Assembly (NCBI RefSeq): GCF_036173105.1
Contig: NZ_CP108053.1
Coordinates: forward strand, 9,176,001 to 9,240,000
Origin: Streptomyces sp. NBC_00287
GTDB lineage: Bacteria; Actinomycetota; Actinomycetes; Streptomycetales; Streptomycetaceae
Length of the DNA: 64,000 nt
Reading direction: 5' to 3'
This document shows, one piece after another, positions 27,047 through 35,964 of the stretch. Position 1 is the first letter of the stretch, and each line of letters opens with the position of its first letter. The translations under genes and the position numbers were made by a program. The notes below the pieces were generated by a model, which saw nothing but the letters and a program-made list of their open reading frames with translations, was not told the DNA's origin and did no database searches.

Positions 27047-28036
27047 TCATGATTCTGCGCTTGCCGCCTCGACCACCGCCTCTCCCGTATGGGTTCGCGC
27101 GTACAGCATCTGCCGCCCGTACCGGTGGGCGCTGACCAGGCCCGCTGTGCGCAGGGCGGTGAGGTGCTGGGAGACGCCGCCGGGCGTGAGGCCGGTACGG
27201 CGGGAGAGTTCGGTCGTCGAGGCGGGAGCCGTCAGCTCGGCCAGCAGCAGAGCGCGCGAGCGGCCCATCACCCCGGCAAGCGCCTCGGGGACGGGTGTCG
27301 GGCGGGTCTGCCACAGGGCGCCGACGCCCCGCGGCGGGTAGCGCAGTGACGGCTGCCACGGCTCGCCCAGCACGGAGAAGATGCGCGGCCACACGAAGGC
27401 CGACGGCACCAGCAACAGGCCCCGGCCGTCCAGCGCGCGGGGACCTCGCACGCTGCGGTGGGACAGGTGCAGGGTTCCGTCCGCCCAGGCGACCTGCGGG
27501 TCCAGGTCCGCGAACAGGCGCTGTGCGCCGCCGTCCACCAGGCGGCCCGCGCGATAGCGGATATCGCTCTCCAGGAGGGTGAGAATCCTGGGCCAGTACG
27601 GGGCGAGAACCAGCTCCCAGTACGCCTCGATGGCTTCTGCCAGGCGGGCGAGTTCCGCTTCCGGGTTCGCGCGTAGTGCCGCCATGCGCTCGGCCGACAC
27701 CGCCGATGTCGTCCTGATCAGCTCCGGCGGGGTGGCCCGCAAAGTCGCGAGCTCCATGGCGAGCGAGGGCAGCGGAGTCGTGGGTGGCGGGCAGAGGAAC
27801 GACGGGACGCTGCCCGCCCACGGTGACCGGGACGGCACGGGGACCAGGTCGAACAGCACGCCGAGGTCGAGTCCGGCGGCCGCGAGCCGTGGCCGGGCCC
27901 GATCTGTCCAAGTGCGGTGCAGGCCCTGCTCGTCGGCGCCCTTGAGCACCCGTACGCTCGCCACCACCTCCCACAGCGGAGACAGCGCGAACCGCGTACG
28001 GGCCACGTCCTCCATGCTGAACCCGACCTCGATCAT
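27047..28036 (-). CDS. ArsR-like winged-helix regulator (DUF5937 type)
   Basis: 329-residue regulator with a long N-terminal region of DUF5937 type (FALSPLWEVVASVRVL, and a LLLVPSAFVWPRI block) and a C-terminal winged helix near residues 255-320 (TTELSRRTGLTPGGVSQHLTALRTAGLV). It is divergent from an MFS transporter gene 55 bp away and probably controls it. The AT-rich spacer (around 28035-28060) is the likely operator, though no clear palindrome is visible. Confidence 0.83.
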   Translation of the reverse strand: MIEVGFSMEDVARTRFALSPLWEVVASVRVLKGADEQGLHRTWTDRARPRLAAAGLDLGVLFDLVPVPSRSPWAGSVPSFLCPPPTTPLPSLAMELATLRATPPELIRTTSAVSAERMAALRANPEAELARLAEAIEAYWELVLAPYWPRILTLLESDIRYRAGRLVDGGAQRLFADLDPQVAWADGTLHLSHRSVRGPRALDGRGLLLVPSAFVWPRIFSVLGEPWQPSLRYPPRGVGALWQTRPTPVPEALAGVMGRSRALLLAELTAPASTTELSRRTGLTPGGVSQHLTALRTAGLVSAHRYGRQMLYARTHTGEAVVEAASAES

Positions 28037-28091
28037 TCAGCTGAGGCTAAATCAATAGGCGCAGCCGCGGAACGCCACGCACGGTACGCGC

Positions 28092-29381
28092 ATGCATCCA
28101 CCACCGGAGTCTCCGTGGCGCCTGCGCAGCTTCCGTGCGCTCTTCGCCGCCAGCGCGTTCAGCCATCTCGGCACCAACATCGGCTACGTGGCGATTCCGC
28201 TGCTCGCCGTCACCGTCCTCAACGCGGGTCCCGGCCAGGCGGGCGCCCTGGCGGCTCTGTCGACCGCCGCCTTCCTCGTCATCGGGTTGCCCGCAGGGGC
28301 CTGGGTGGACCGGCTGCCGCGCCGCCGGGTCCTGGTCGCCGCCGATGCCGCGCGCGCCGCGCTGCTCGCCTCCGTACCCGTCGCCTGGTGGCTGGACGTG
28401 CTGTCGCTGCCGCAGCTGTACGCGGTCGTGCTGCTGAACGGCTGCGCCACCGTGTTCTTCGACATCGGTTCACAGAGCGTCCTGCCGGAACTCGTCGGCC
28501 GCGAACGCCTGGTGCCGGCCAATACCGCGGTGGTGAGCCTGATGGCCGGCGCCAACATCGCCGGCCGCGGCGCCGGCGGCCTCCTCGTGCAGCTGCTCAC
28601 GGCTCCGGCGGCCATTCTGGGAGCGGCCATCGCCTATCTGATCTCTGCCGCTGGCCTCTCCGGTGTGCGCGACAGCGACGCCCACACCACCACCTCCACG
28701 GCGCCGTGGAGGCGGTTGGGGGCCGAGATCGGGGAGGGTCTGCGCCACGTCCTCGGCAGGCCCGATCTACGTGCGCTGGCGCTCACCGCGACACTCAGCA
28801 ACCTCGGCGCACAAATGATCAACGCCGTGCTGCCCGTACTGTTCACGCGCGACCTGGGTTTGTCGGCCGGGGCACTGGGTCTGTACTGGGCGGTCGGCGG
28901 ACTGGGCATCCTGCTCGGCGCCGTCTGCGCCCGCCATGCCGCCGCCCGCTTCGGCCACGGCCGCGCCCTGGCGCTCGCCGGCCTGTGGTTCGCTCCCGCC
29001 GCGTCGGCCGTTGCGCTGATCGGACGCGGCCCCTGGCTGTGGGTGGCCGCCGCCGGCTGGCTGGCGGCCACCACGAAGATGGGGTTGGACAACGTCCTCG
29101 GCGTCAGCATGCGCCAGCGCCTGACCCCGGACGCATTGCTGGGCCGTATGAATGCCACCTTCCGTTTCCTGCTCACTGGCGCTCTCGCCGTCGGCTCCGC
29201 GCTGGGCGGACTCATCGGTGAGACCGCAGGCGTACGCGTGGCGGTGTGGACCGGGGCGGTGTGCTTGGCAGGCGCTTTCCTCCCGGTCCTCTGTTCCCCT
29301 GTGCGCCGGATGCGGGAACTTCCCACCAGTTCCCCCACCGCCGGCCGCCGCACCCTGCCCCACCACCACCGCGCAGCCTGA
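28092..29381 (+). CDS. MFS transporter, drug-efflux type
   Basis: 429-residue membrane protein with about twelve hydrophobic segments. The loop between TM2 and TM3 reads GAWVDRLPRRRVLVAAD, the MFS signature, and ELVGRERLVPANTA is typical of the MFS_3 / enterobactin-exporter-like group. The paired ArsR-like regulator suggests inducible efflux; the substrate is not evident. Confidence 0.87.
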   Translation: MHPPPESPWRLRSFRALFAASAFSHLGTNIGYVAIPLLAVTVLNAGPGQAGALAALSTAAFLVIGLPAGAWVDRLPRRRVLVAADAARAALLASVPVAWWLDVLSLPQLYAVVLLNGCATVFFDIGSQSVLPELVGRERLVPANTAVVSLMAGANIAGRGAGGLLVQLLTAPAAILGAAIAYLISAAGLSGVRDSDAHTTTSTAPWRRLGAEIGEGLRHVLGRPDLRALALTATLSNLGAQMINAVLPVLFTRDLGLSAGALGLYWAVGGLGILLGAVCARHAAARFGHGRALALAGLWFAPAASAVALIGRGPWLWVAAAGWLAATTKMGLDNVLGVSMRQRLTPDALLGRMNATFRFLLTGALAVGSALGGLIGETAGVRVAVWTGAVCLAGAFLPVLCSPVRRMRELPTSSPTAGRRTLPHHHRAA

Positions 29382-29740
29382 CCGAAACGGCACCGTCCGG
29401 CGAGAACGGCATACCTAGAGCGCCGCGCGGTGGATGGTGGGCCCCGGGGCAGCCGGTCAGATATGCATGGTGAGGCACTCGCCGCGGCAGCCGACCTTTC
29501 AAGGCGGGGGCCAGTGCGAACGCGTGGTGGTCGAGCCCCGTGGGTGCCCGCCGCGCAGGGCGCGTGCTGATCATGCGTCGGTGCTCTCGCCGGCCTCGTC
29601 GACCGACGCACCCCGTGCTCTGTGAACGCACCGGGACGACACCGACGAGTAGCCGTAGGCGAAGAGGGCTGTCCGGGAATCCGGCTGTCGCTGGGTTCCC
29701 GGACAGCCCGGCGGATCGGTGGGCGTGATGGCCCGGCAGG
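29382..29740. other. Gap with no clear gene
   Basis: About 360 bp after the MFS gene. I see no coding region with normal codon bias. It ends with the strong hairpin at 29666-29709. Confidence 0.5.
29666..29709. terminator. Perfect 14-bp inverted repeat
   Basis: GGGCTGTCCGGGAA (29666-29679) pairs exactly with 29696-29709 across a 16-base loop. It lies just after the stop of the leftward 112-residue gene and 285 bp after the MFS stop, so a bidirectional terminator is likely; the long loop is less usual. Confidence 0.5.
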
Positions 29741-30079
29741 TCACATGGTGTGGTTGATCCATCGCCGGACCGCGGCGTGGGTCGTGTCGTCCAGCTGGCA
29801 CAGGGCCTTGATGGCGTCGAGGTCGCCCGGCAGGGGTGCGATACCCGCGGTGGTGAGAGCGGCATGCAGTTCCAGACGGCGACGGTCGGCTGGTTCGAGC
29901 GGAGTGGACAGGCGGCTCGCCGGGTCGGGTGCGGGCAGAAGGTAGTCGTCCAGATCCGTGACGCCGAGGGCCGCCGGCGTCTGCTCCGGCAGGTCGTCGA
30001 TGCGCGCGGCGGGGAAGCGATAGGGGTCGAGATCTTCAAATGCCGCGGTGTCCGTGGTGAAAGCCTGAATTCGAGTCAC
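29741..30079 (-). CDS. Hypothetical protein, 112 residues
   Basis: Small soluble protein of no family I recognise. It is rich in Asp, Pro and Ala, with a Pro-rich middle (LLPAPDPASRLSTPLEP) and a predicted helical C-terminus (DAIKALCQLDDTTHAAVRRWINHTM). GC-rich third positions and a purine-rich GAGGAGGCACTCGTG context before the ATG support it as a real gene. No signal peptide or membrane segment is visible. Confidence 0.6.
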   Translation of the reverse strand: MTRIQAFTTDTAAFEDLDPYRFPAARIDDLPEQTPAALGVTDLDDYLLPAPDPASRLSTPLEPADRRRLELHAALTTAGIAPLPGDLDAIKALCQLDDTTHAAVRRWINHTM

Positions 30080-30258
30080 GAGTGCCTCCTCAGGTGTGAT
30101 GTCGTTGGAGAGGACGACGGGCAGGGGAGGGAGGGCAGTTGCGGCGCACCGGGTAGTCCACCCGAATGTCCCCTACGGCATCTCTTCACAAGACAGATGA
30201 ACCAACGGGCCGGGCAGTGCGTACGGGGCGAAACGCCTGCCCCGAACAGGGGACGATT

Positions 30259-30705
30259 TCACCGAACTTGAGTAGGACGCGGCTGCCGTACGGTGCGGTA
30301 GCGCTCGGCGAGCCGGGCCAGGGCGACGGCACCGAGCAGGAGACCGAAGTCGCGTAGGGCGATGTCGTAATGACCGGGGATGGTCAGCAGGTTGACGATG
30401 ATGCCGGCGAGCCAGGCGGCTACCAGCCAGCCCCCGAACCGCGGGGCCACGGCAACGGTGAGGCCGGCGACGATCTCAATGACACCGACGGCATACATCG
30501 CGTCCTGGGCGCTGCCCGGAGCCACGTCGTTGATCCACGGCGCCAGGTAGATCGGCCAGTCCACGAGCAGATTGGCGAACTTGTCCAGGCCGAACAGGAT
30601 CGGGGCAACGGTGAATCCCGTCCGCAGGATCCAGAACGCCTGGTAGGCCGGGTCGGCAGCGAGGCTGTGCCGGGACGTGGCCGGCGCGTGGGCGGTGGAT
30701 GACAT
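30259..30705 (-). CDS. DoxX-like four-helix membrane protein
   Basis: 148-residue protein with four hydrophobic segments (FWILRTGFTVAPILFGLDKF, MYAVGVIEIVAGLTVAVAP, GGWLVAAWLAGIIVNLL, DFGLLLGAVALARLA), a layout of DoxX/SURF4-type proteins with unknown function. ATG 30705 is chosen because GAGGAGGG lies before it; the TTG further upstream is unlikely. It is divergent from a SufR-like regulator, with CTATCGATAG between them. Confidence 0.78.
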   Translation of the reverse strand: MSSTAHAPATSRHSLAADPAYQAFWILRTGFTVAPILFGLDKFANLLVDWPIYLAPWINDVAPGSAQDAMYAVGVIEIVAGLTVAVAPRFGGWLVAAWLAGIIVNLLTIPGHYDIALRDFGLLLGAVALARLAERYRTVRQPRPTQVR

Positions 30706-30716
30706 GACACCCTCCT

Positions 30717-30742
30717 CTATCGACAACTTTCACTATCGATAG
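30717..30742. promoter_or_regulatory. Candidate operator between DoxX and SufR-like genes
   Basis: CTATCGA at 30717-30723 is repeated at 30733-30739 within the perfect palindrome CTATCGATAG (30733-30742). It sits in the only shared intergenic region of the divergent pair and is the likely binding site of the regulator. Confidence 0.5.
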
Positions 30743-30792
30743 AAGCGCGCCTCGTCTCTTTAGTCAATGGCTGTTGGTTTTACACTGGGTGC

Positions 30793-31464
30793 GTGGACCA
30801 CTCGAAGGAAGCGGCAGACGCCGATGTCTCCGCCGTCGCGGCTCTGGACGAGCCGACGCGTCGGCGGCTGTACGAGCACGTGGTGCGCCAGTCGGAGCCG
30901 GTCGGCCGGGACGACGCGGCCCAGGCCCTCGGGCTGGCGCGGCAGACGGCGGCCTTCCACCTGGACCGGCTGGCCGATCAGGGGCTGCTGGAGGCGGTGT
31001 ACGAGCGGCGCAGTGGACGCACCGGCCCTGGCGCGGGCCGACCCGCGAAGCTCTACCGGCGCTCGGGCCGACAGATCAGCGTCAGCCTGCCCGAGCGGCG
31101 CTACGAGCTGGCGGGCCGGCTGCTGGCGCAGGCGGTGGAGGAGTCCGACGCGACCGGCGAACCGGTCCGCATCGTGCTGCACCGCAAGGCGGGGGAGCTG
31201 GGCGAGCAGTTGGGCGGGCAGGAAGCCGTCGGCGTGACGGACCTGCTGGAGCGCCACGGGTTCGAGCCGCGCCGCGACGGGGAGGCGATCGTGCTGGGCA
31301 ACTGCCCGTTCCATGTGCTGGCGCGCGAACACACCGAGACGGTGTGCGGGATGAACCTGCATCTGCTGCGCGGCGTGCTCAGGGGGTTGGGCGAAAGCGG
31401 CCTTGAGGCGTGCCTGGTGCCGGCGCCGGGACGGTGCTGCGTCCGCCTACAGCCGGCTGTCTGA
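30793..31464 (+). CDS. ArsR/SufR-like regulator with C-terminal cysteine motif
   Basis: 223-residue COG2345-type regulator. Residues 10-75 are a winged helix-turn-helix (LDEPTRRRLYEHVVRQ, QALGLARQTAAFHLDRLADQGLL). The C-terminal part has NCPFHVLAREHTETVCGMNLHLL and a final GRCCVRL, the cysteine pattern by which SufR-type proteins bind an iron-sulphur cluster. GTG 30793 lies only 7 bp after a TACACT -10-like box, so the transcript may be leaderless. It probably senses redox or iron and controls the divergent DoxX gene. Confidence 0.8.
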   Translation: MDHSKEAADADVSAVAALDEPTRRRLYEHVVRQSEPVGRDDAAQALGLARQTAAFHLDRLADQGLLEAVYERRSGRTGPGAGRPAKLYRRSGRQISVSLPERRYELAGRLLAQAVEESDATGEPVRIVLHRKAGELGEQLGGQEAVGVTDLLERHGFEPRRDGEAIVLGNCPFHVLAREHTETVCGMNLHLLRGVLRGLGESGLEACLVPAPGRCCVRLQPAV

Positions 31465-31552
31465 ACGGCGCGCTCGGATTCGCCGCGTGCCTGCCTGCTG
31501 ATCGGCTCACGGTGAGGCCGTACCGGCGAGCGGTCCCCGACGGCGTCCGCCT

Positions 31553-31765
31553 GTGGCTGCCGGACGCCGGATGATCGAGGGGCTGCTGCGGCACTGCACC
31601 GACGCCGAGATCGAGTCCAACTACGTCGACACACACGGCGCGAGCGTCGTCGGGTTCGCCTTCACCGAACTGCTCAACTTCCGCCTGCTGACCCGGCGGA
31701 AGAACATCGGCAGCATCCGCCTGTACCGCCCGGACGACGCCGAACAGGTGCAAAGCCCCGGCCGG
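31553..31765 (+). pseudogene. Tn3-family transposase C-terminal remnant
   Basis: The frame reads RRMIEGLLRHCTDAEIESNY, VDTHGASVVGFAFTELLNF and RLLTRRKNIGSIRLYRPDD, a stretch highly characteristic of Tn3-family transposases near their catalytic region. There is no start, and similarity ends at about 31750, so only roughly 70 of nearly 1000 residues remain. No terminal repeats were found. Evidence of a past Tn3 insertion. Confidence 0.85.
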
Positions 31766-31889
31766 GCTCCGATCCGCCCTCCGTCAGGGCGTCTGCCGCA
31801 CGGCCGTGACACGGTCCGTTGGTCCGCCGCTGGAGGTAGCCTGGGAGTGGATGGTTGGATCTTCAATCAAATCCTTGCTGGAGGCCGCC

Positions 31890-32309
31890 ATGGACGTCCT
31901 GGTCCTGATCGGGCGCATCCTCTTCTCGGCGCTGTTCATCGTCAGCGCGGTCGGCCACTTGACCCAGACCAAGGCCATGGCCGGATACGCGACGTCACGC
32001 GGAGTGCCGGCCGCAGTTCCCGCCGTGCTCGGCAGCGGTGTGCTGCTCCTGGCGGGTGGGCTGAGCGTCCTCCTCGGCGTGTGGGCGGACCTCGGGGCGC
32101 TGCTGCTGGTCATCTTCCTCGTGCCGACCGCCGTACTGATGCATGCCTTCTGGAAGGAGACCGACCCCCAGGCACGTCAGATGGAGATGGTTCATTTCCA
32201 AAAGGACATGGCACTCGCGGGCGCCGCGCTCATGCTGTTCGGGTTCGTCGCCCACGTCGGCGGCGCGCTCGGCCTGACCCTCACGGGTCCCCTCTTCGAC
32301 ATCGGCTGA
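31890..32309 (+). CDS. DoxX family protein
   Basis: 139-residue membrane protein with four hydrophobic segments. The opening VLIGRILFSALFIVSAVGHL and the ALMHAFW-like segment PTAVLMHAFWKETDPQARQMEMVHFQKDMALAGAAL match DoxX proteins. ATG 31890 has CTGGAGG before it; earlier in-frame ATGs lie in the transposon remnant. Function unknown, possibly redox-linked. Confidence 0.83.
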   Translation: MDVLVLIGRILFSALFIVSAVGHLTQTKAMAGYATSRGVPAAVPAVLGSGVLLLAGGLSVLLGVWADLGALLLVIFLVPTAVLMHAFWKETDPQARQMEMVHFQKDMALAGAALMLFGFVAHVGGALGLTLTGPLFDIG

Positions 32310-32953
32310 GGGCGCCTGTTCAGCCACGGGTATGGCACGGGCGCGGCCGGCCCGACTAGAGCACAGCGGTCCGCGCGAGCACGATCGGCGGCGACCGGCG
32401 TGCGTCCAGGCACGCGAGGCAGACGCCCCCGCGCCTAGCCTCCGGTGCCCACACGGCCTCCGCCGTCGAGGCCGACGGCCTGCCTGTGCAGAAACCTGGG
32501 CGTGGGGGCCGCCCCCCATCGGCTGTGCGGGGACGCGGGACGGCATCCACCGATGGGGAAGGCCTTCACAGGATTGCTCGGGAAGAGGTCCGCTCCAGTC
32601 CGTACCCGAGGCGGTCGCAGACCCAACGGATCAGATGTGCGGCGGGCACGCGCGCAGCCGTACCGAAAGCATGTCTCGCGTCGGACTCTTCGCGGCCCAC
32701 AGGCGTCCCGGCGCCTCGGCTATCTGCTCGGCCAAGTGCGCAGGCGCCATGCTGATGTGGGTGAAGGGTGTGCCGCCGTGGGTGGCCATCGCCCAGACGC
32801 GCGGGACCTTAATTGCTGCCTTGCCCACCTTCACGAACAGCTGGGTCGGGCGGCTGTGGACGGGAGTTGTGTCGTCATTAGGCGGTCCCGCCTGCGTCAT
32901 GGGAGCCGGCCACCGCGTCACCCTGGACTTCGTGCCCGGCGAGCACTTCGACG
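32310..32953. other. Gap without a supportable gene
   Basis: About 640 bp. Open frames exist on both strands, but none has a ribosome site, normal codon bias and a recognisable domain. It may hold decayed sequence from the neighbouring Tn3 remnant. Confidence 0.4.
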
Positions 32954-33478
32954 TCATCCACGCGCACGGGATCTTGGTGTGTTGGCGATTCGGTGGGGGA
33001 GTTCGTGCTTGTGGTGCCTGGCGCCGTGGGAGCGGACGACTTCGTCCATGGCTCGGGACAGGACGCGTTCCATGGCCTCAGGCGCATTGAGCGTGCCGCT
33101 GCCGTCGGGAGGGCAGAGCCAGCGCAGGTCTCCCCAGCGGCAGTGCGGCGCAGGGGTGGCGATCCAGCCGCCTCTTGTGACGTAGCGCGTGCCCTGGCCG
33201 ATCCAGGTGGTCGCGGGCTCAGGTGGCAGGAAGAAGCCGACGTGTTGCCGCCTGTCGTCCAAGAGGGCGGGGCCGGGATTGAGGCGAGGGATGCCGTCGA
33301 GGAGGTCGGCGGCGCGCAGTCCGAGGCAGGTGGGGACGACGAGTACGTCCCAGAAGCGTCCGGCGCCCAGGAGGTGGATTCCGGTAGTGCCGTGCTGCCA
33401 GTCGTTCTTGCAGGTCCGTGGGTCCTGTGCGGCTGCGGCCAGCCACTCCATCGCGTTCGTCCACTGTGTCAGTGCCAT
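32954..33478 (-). CDS. Bifunctional DNA primase/polymerase-like protein (short)
   Basis: 174 residues resembling the short primase-polymerase-like proteins common in Streptomyces: ALTQWTNAMEWLAAAAQDP, VVPTCLGLRAADLLDG, a late GGWIATPAP and GDLRWLCPPDG. ATG 33478 is preceded by a perfect AGGAGG eight bases away. It appears to lack the full catalytic Asp set and helicase part of true PrimPols, so its activity is uncertain. Surrounding DNA is gene-poor and mobile-element-rich. Confidence 0.6.
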   Translation of the reverse strand: MALTQWTNAMEWLAAAAQDPRTCKNDWQHGTTGIHLLGAGRFWDVLVVPTCLGLRAADLLDGIPRLNPGPALLDDRRQHVGFFLPPEPATTWIGQGTRYVTRGGWIATPAPHCRWGDLRWLCPPDGSGTLNAPEAMERVLSRAMDEVVRSHGARHHKHELPHRIANTPRSRARG

Positions 33479-34309
33479 GAACAAACCTCCTGCGTGGTGC
33501 CGGGTCCAGAGTGCCCGGCGGGCCAAAGGTCGTTTCGATCACGACGGGCATCTGTTGCAGCGAGCGGGAGGGAGTGAAGTGGGGCCTCGGTGACGGGCCG
33601 GCTGGAGCCGGCGTCGCGGTCAGGACGTCCCACTGTGCATCGCCGCTCCGGCACTATCCGTCCGGTGGGGGCCACTCGCTCAGGAGAGCCGCGTAGAGCG
33701 GGCGATGCATCCCTATCGCTGTGCAGTGTGCATCGGATGACCTGCTGTGATCTTTATGCTCTGATTGGCGCCTTGCTTTCGTCGGTGGGCGGTTCGTGTC
33801 CTAGTGCTACGGGGCGCACAACACCGCGGTCATAGAGCGGGGGCGCAGTTCACTGGATATGGCGAGCGCCAGCGCACCAAGGGCGCAGATATATGCAGAC
33901 GAGCGCCGTCGTGTGCTCCTCTGCTGCGCTTGATCAACGAGCCTGTGGGCGAAGCGGCCGCACTGATCACGGTCCTCAACGAGTGGCTATGACTGAGCAC
34001 TTCGGTCCCCGGCTTCCGTACGGATCACGCTGCTGGCCGCGCCGGCGCTGCGCGGCGGGGCTCGGACGGGTGCGGCGAGGGCGAGGGCGAGTGGCACGGG
34101 GAACTCCACCCGCCAAGGGCGACCCGGCACCGTGAATCAGTTGGGGAGGCGCAATGCTCAGCGCTCGCGGGTCTGCTGTAGCGGTGGTGAGGTGCGATCC
34201 AGAATTCTCGGGGTTCGGCGGTCTGAGGATGTCGAGAACGTGCCACCGGCTCCGTCCCAGGGACATCAGCGGCCACCACCGGCCGCCCGAGGCAGAAGGG
34301 GAAGTCGGC
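33479..34309. other. Gap of about 830 bp without a supportable gene
   Basis: No frame here has both a plausible ribosome site and a recognisable domain. A short open frame ending at 33992 (INEPVGEAAALITVLNEWL) has protein-like composition and may be the tail of a lost gene, but I cannot name it. The promoter of the VOC gene should lie in the last 100 bp. Confidence 0.4.
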
Positions 34310-34750
34310 ATGGCGATTCAGCGGATGGACAACGTCGGCATCGTCGTCGAGGACATGGATGCCGCCATCGCGTTCTTCTTGGAACTCGGTATGGAGCTGG
34401 AGGGCAGGGCGGAGGTCAAGGGCCTCGTCGCCGACCAGTGCACCGGACTCGACGGCGTCCACTGCGGCATCGCGATGGTCCGGACCCCGGACGGCCACAG
34501 CCGGCTCGAGCTGGCGAAGTACCGCAGCCCCGCGGTGATCAGCGCCGGGCCGCGCAACCGGCCGCACAACGTTCTGGGCACGCACCGCGTCATGTTCGCC
34601 GTCGACGACATCGAGGACACCGTTGCCCGTCTGCGCCCTCATGGCGCCGAACTCGTCGGCGAGATCGCCCGGTTCGAGGACAGCTATCTGCTCTGCTACC
34701 TCCGCGGCCCGGAGGGCATCATCGTCGGACTTGCCGAGCAACTGCGCTGA
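34310..34750 (+). CDS. VOC-family protein (glyoxalase-like)
   Basis: 146-residue vicinal-oxygen-chelate protein with the two beta-alpha-beta-beta-beta modules of the family: RMDNVGIVVEDMDAAIAFFLELG at the N-terminus and HRVMFAVDDIEDTVARLRPHGAEL near residue 90. Probable metal ligands include Glu in RLELAKY and a late Glu in RGPEGIIVGLAEQL. Its substrate is unknown; such genes often provide detoxification or resistance. ATG 34310 is the first codon aligned with the family; longer frames have no support. Confidence 0.86.
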   Translation: MAIQRMDNVGIVVEDMDAAIAFFLELGMELEGRAEVKGLVADQCTGLDGVHCGIAMVRTPDGHSRLELAKYRSPAVISAGPRNRPHNVLGTHRVMFAVDDIEDTVARLRPHGAELVGEIARFEDSYLLCYLRGPEGIIVGLAEQLR

Positions 34751-34960
34751 ACAGCGGAGCCCCGAGGCCAGCGCCCCGGTGACCGGCCCCCAGGTGTGCT
34801 GCAAAGGGGTTGCCCTCGAAGCGGTCGAGGAAGCTTTCGCGGTAGCCGCGCTGGGCTAGCAGATGCTGGTGAGTCAGCTGCGCTCGGTGGCCACGCTCAC
34901 TCCCTGGCACAGTGAGGCCCGGCCACATACGGTCGCGGCCGGGCCGGAGTTGGTGGCTGA

Positions 34961-35380
34961 TCAGGATTCGGGGCAGAGTGTTTTGCGCAGGCCGACGTTG
35001 ATGTGACTTCCGTCGTCATCGGTCAGCGTGACGCCGTTGTAGGAGAACCGCTGTGCAGCGCTGTGGTCCGGGTTTGTCGCGCCGCCGTCGAGGGCCGCGC
35101 ACTGGTTGCGGGCCGCGTTGATGGCCTTGTCCTCGTCATGGGTGAGGTTGGCGTTGACGTCCATGATGGCCGCGAGGACGGCGTCTCGCTCGGCGCCGGT
35201 GGGCTCGGGTGGCATGCCGGCGTTCTTGGCGGCGGCGCTGTTGTCTGCGGCGCTCGATGTCTCGGGTGCGGTGCTCTTGGTGGTGTCGGCCTTGCTGTCG
35301 CTGCCCTTGTCGCTGCTGCAGCCGGCGACGGTGACGGTGAGTATGGCGGCGATGGCCGCGGTGGCGGTGCGGATGCGCAT
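34961..35380 (-). CDS. Small lipoprotein, DUF732-like C-terminus
   Basis: 139 residues. Signal peptide MRIRTATAAIAAILTVTVAGC has the lipobox VAGC with Cys21; a Ser/Thr/Ala-rich linker of about 35 residues follows. The C-terminal part (AINAARNQCAALDGG to HINVGLRKTLCPES) has two cysteines likely to form a disulphide and resembles DUF732-type secreted domains. ATG 35380 has AGGGGGG before it. Function unknown. Confidence 0.75.
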   Translation of the reverse strand: MRIRTATAAIAAILTVTVAGCSSDKGSDSKADTTKSTAPETSSAADNSAAAKNAGMPPEPTGAERDAVLAAIMDVNANLTHDEDKAINAARNQCAALDGGATNPDHSAAQRFSYNGVTLTDDDGSHINVGLRKTLCPES

Positions 35381-35756
35381 GGTCCCCCCTGGTATGACAC
35401 GTGTAGGGACATGGTGTGGCAGGTGGGGCGCTGGGGCTGTAGCGGTGACAGAGTTGTGACACGCTGCCCGTCGAACACGGACTCGCAAACCTGAAGGCGT
35501 GGCGCGTCCTGACCAAACTCCGCACTGCCCCCGGCCGCGCCACTGTCGGCGTACACGTGAACGTGGCTCTGGCAAGATCTTCGTAGCCGGGGATCATCTC
35601 GGTGACGTGGTCGGCCGGTCCGCGCAGCGGGCAGCCTGTGACAGGGCTCTGTTGAACTGGCCGGCCTGTCATCGCAGTTGGCGGAGATCACGGACGCGCT
35701 GGTGGAGTTGCTGACGCGTGCCCCGGGCACGTCGGGGGGTGCCTCTATGTCTTTGG
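35381..35756. other. Gap with no clear gene
   Basis: About 375 bp upstream of the lipoprotein gene, running into the IS110-type remnant. It must contain the lipoprotein promoter; nothing else is recognisable. Confidence 0.4.
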
Positions 35757-35861
35757 TCAAGCGAGGCGTGGGGTTCTGGGTTCGTAGAAGGTGCCGTCGC
35801 GGAGCATCGCGAACAGCACGTTGATCCGTTGTCGGGCCAGGCGGTAGTCGAACCTCTCATC
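35757..35861 (-). pseudogene. IS110-type transposase C-terminal remnant
   Basis: The last 34 codons read FDYRLARQRINVLFAMLRDG and TFYEPRTPRLA before the stop, a tail typical of IS110-family transposases. Upstream codons belong to unrelated sequence next to the crotonase gene, so only the 3' scrap survives. Confidence 0.6.
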
Positions 35862-35964
35862 AGCGTCTCCAACGGCGCCTCTCGGGCCCGGTGACACCAC
35901 CCCCGGGTCATCCGTTGTCCCCGGGGTGAGCCGGGGCGCGGGGTGGCGGTCGGTGGGGTCCTGG

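Noticed and set aside
32631..32957. A 108-codon minus-strand frame with fairly normal-looking protein
   Set aside because: No ribosome site, no recognisable domain, and the frame is also open on the other strand; I could not support it as a gene.
33765..33992. A 75-codon frame ending INEPVGEAAALITVLNEWL
   Set aside because: No ribosome site and an Arg-rich, non-protein-like first half; possibly a gene tail but not assignable.
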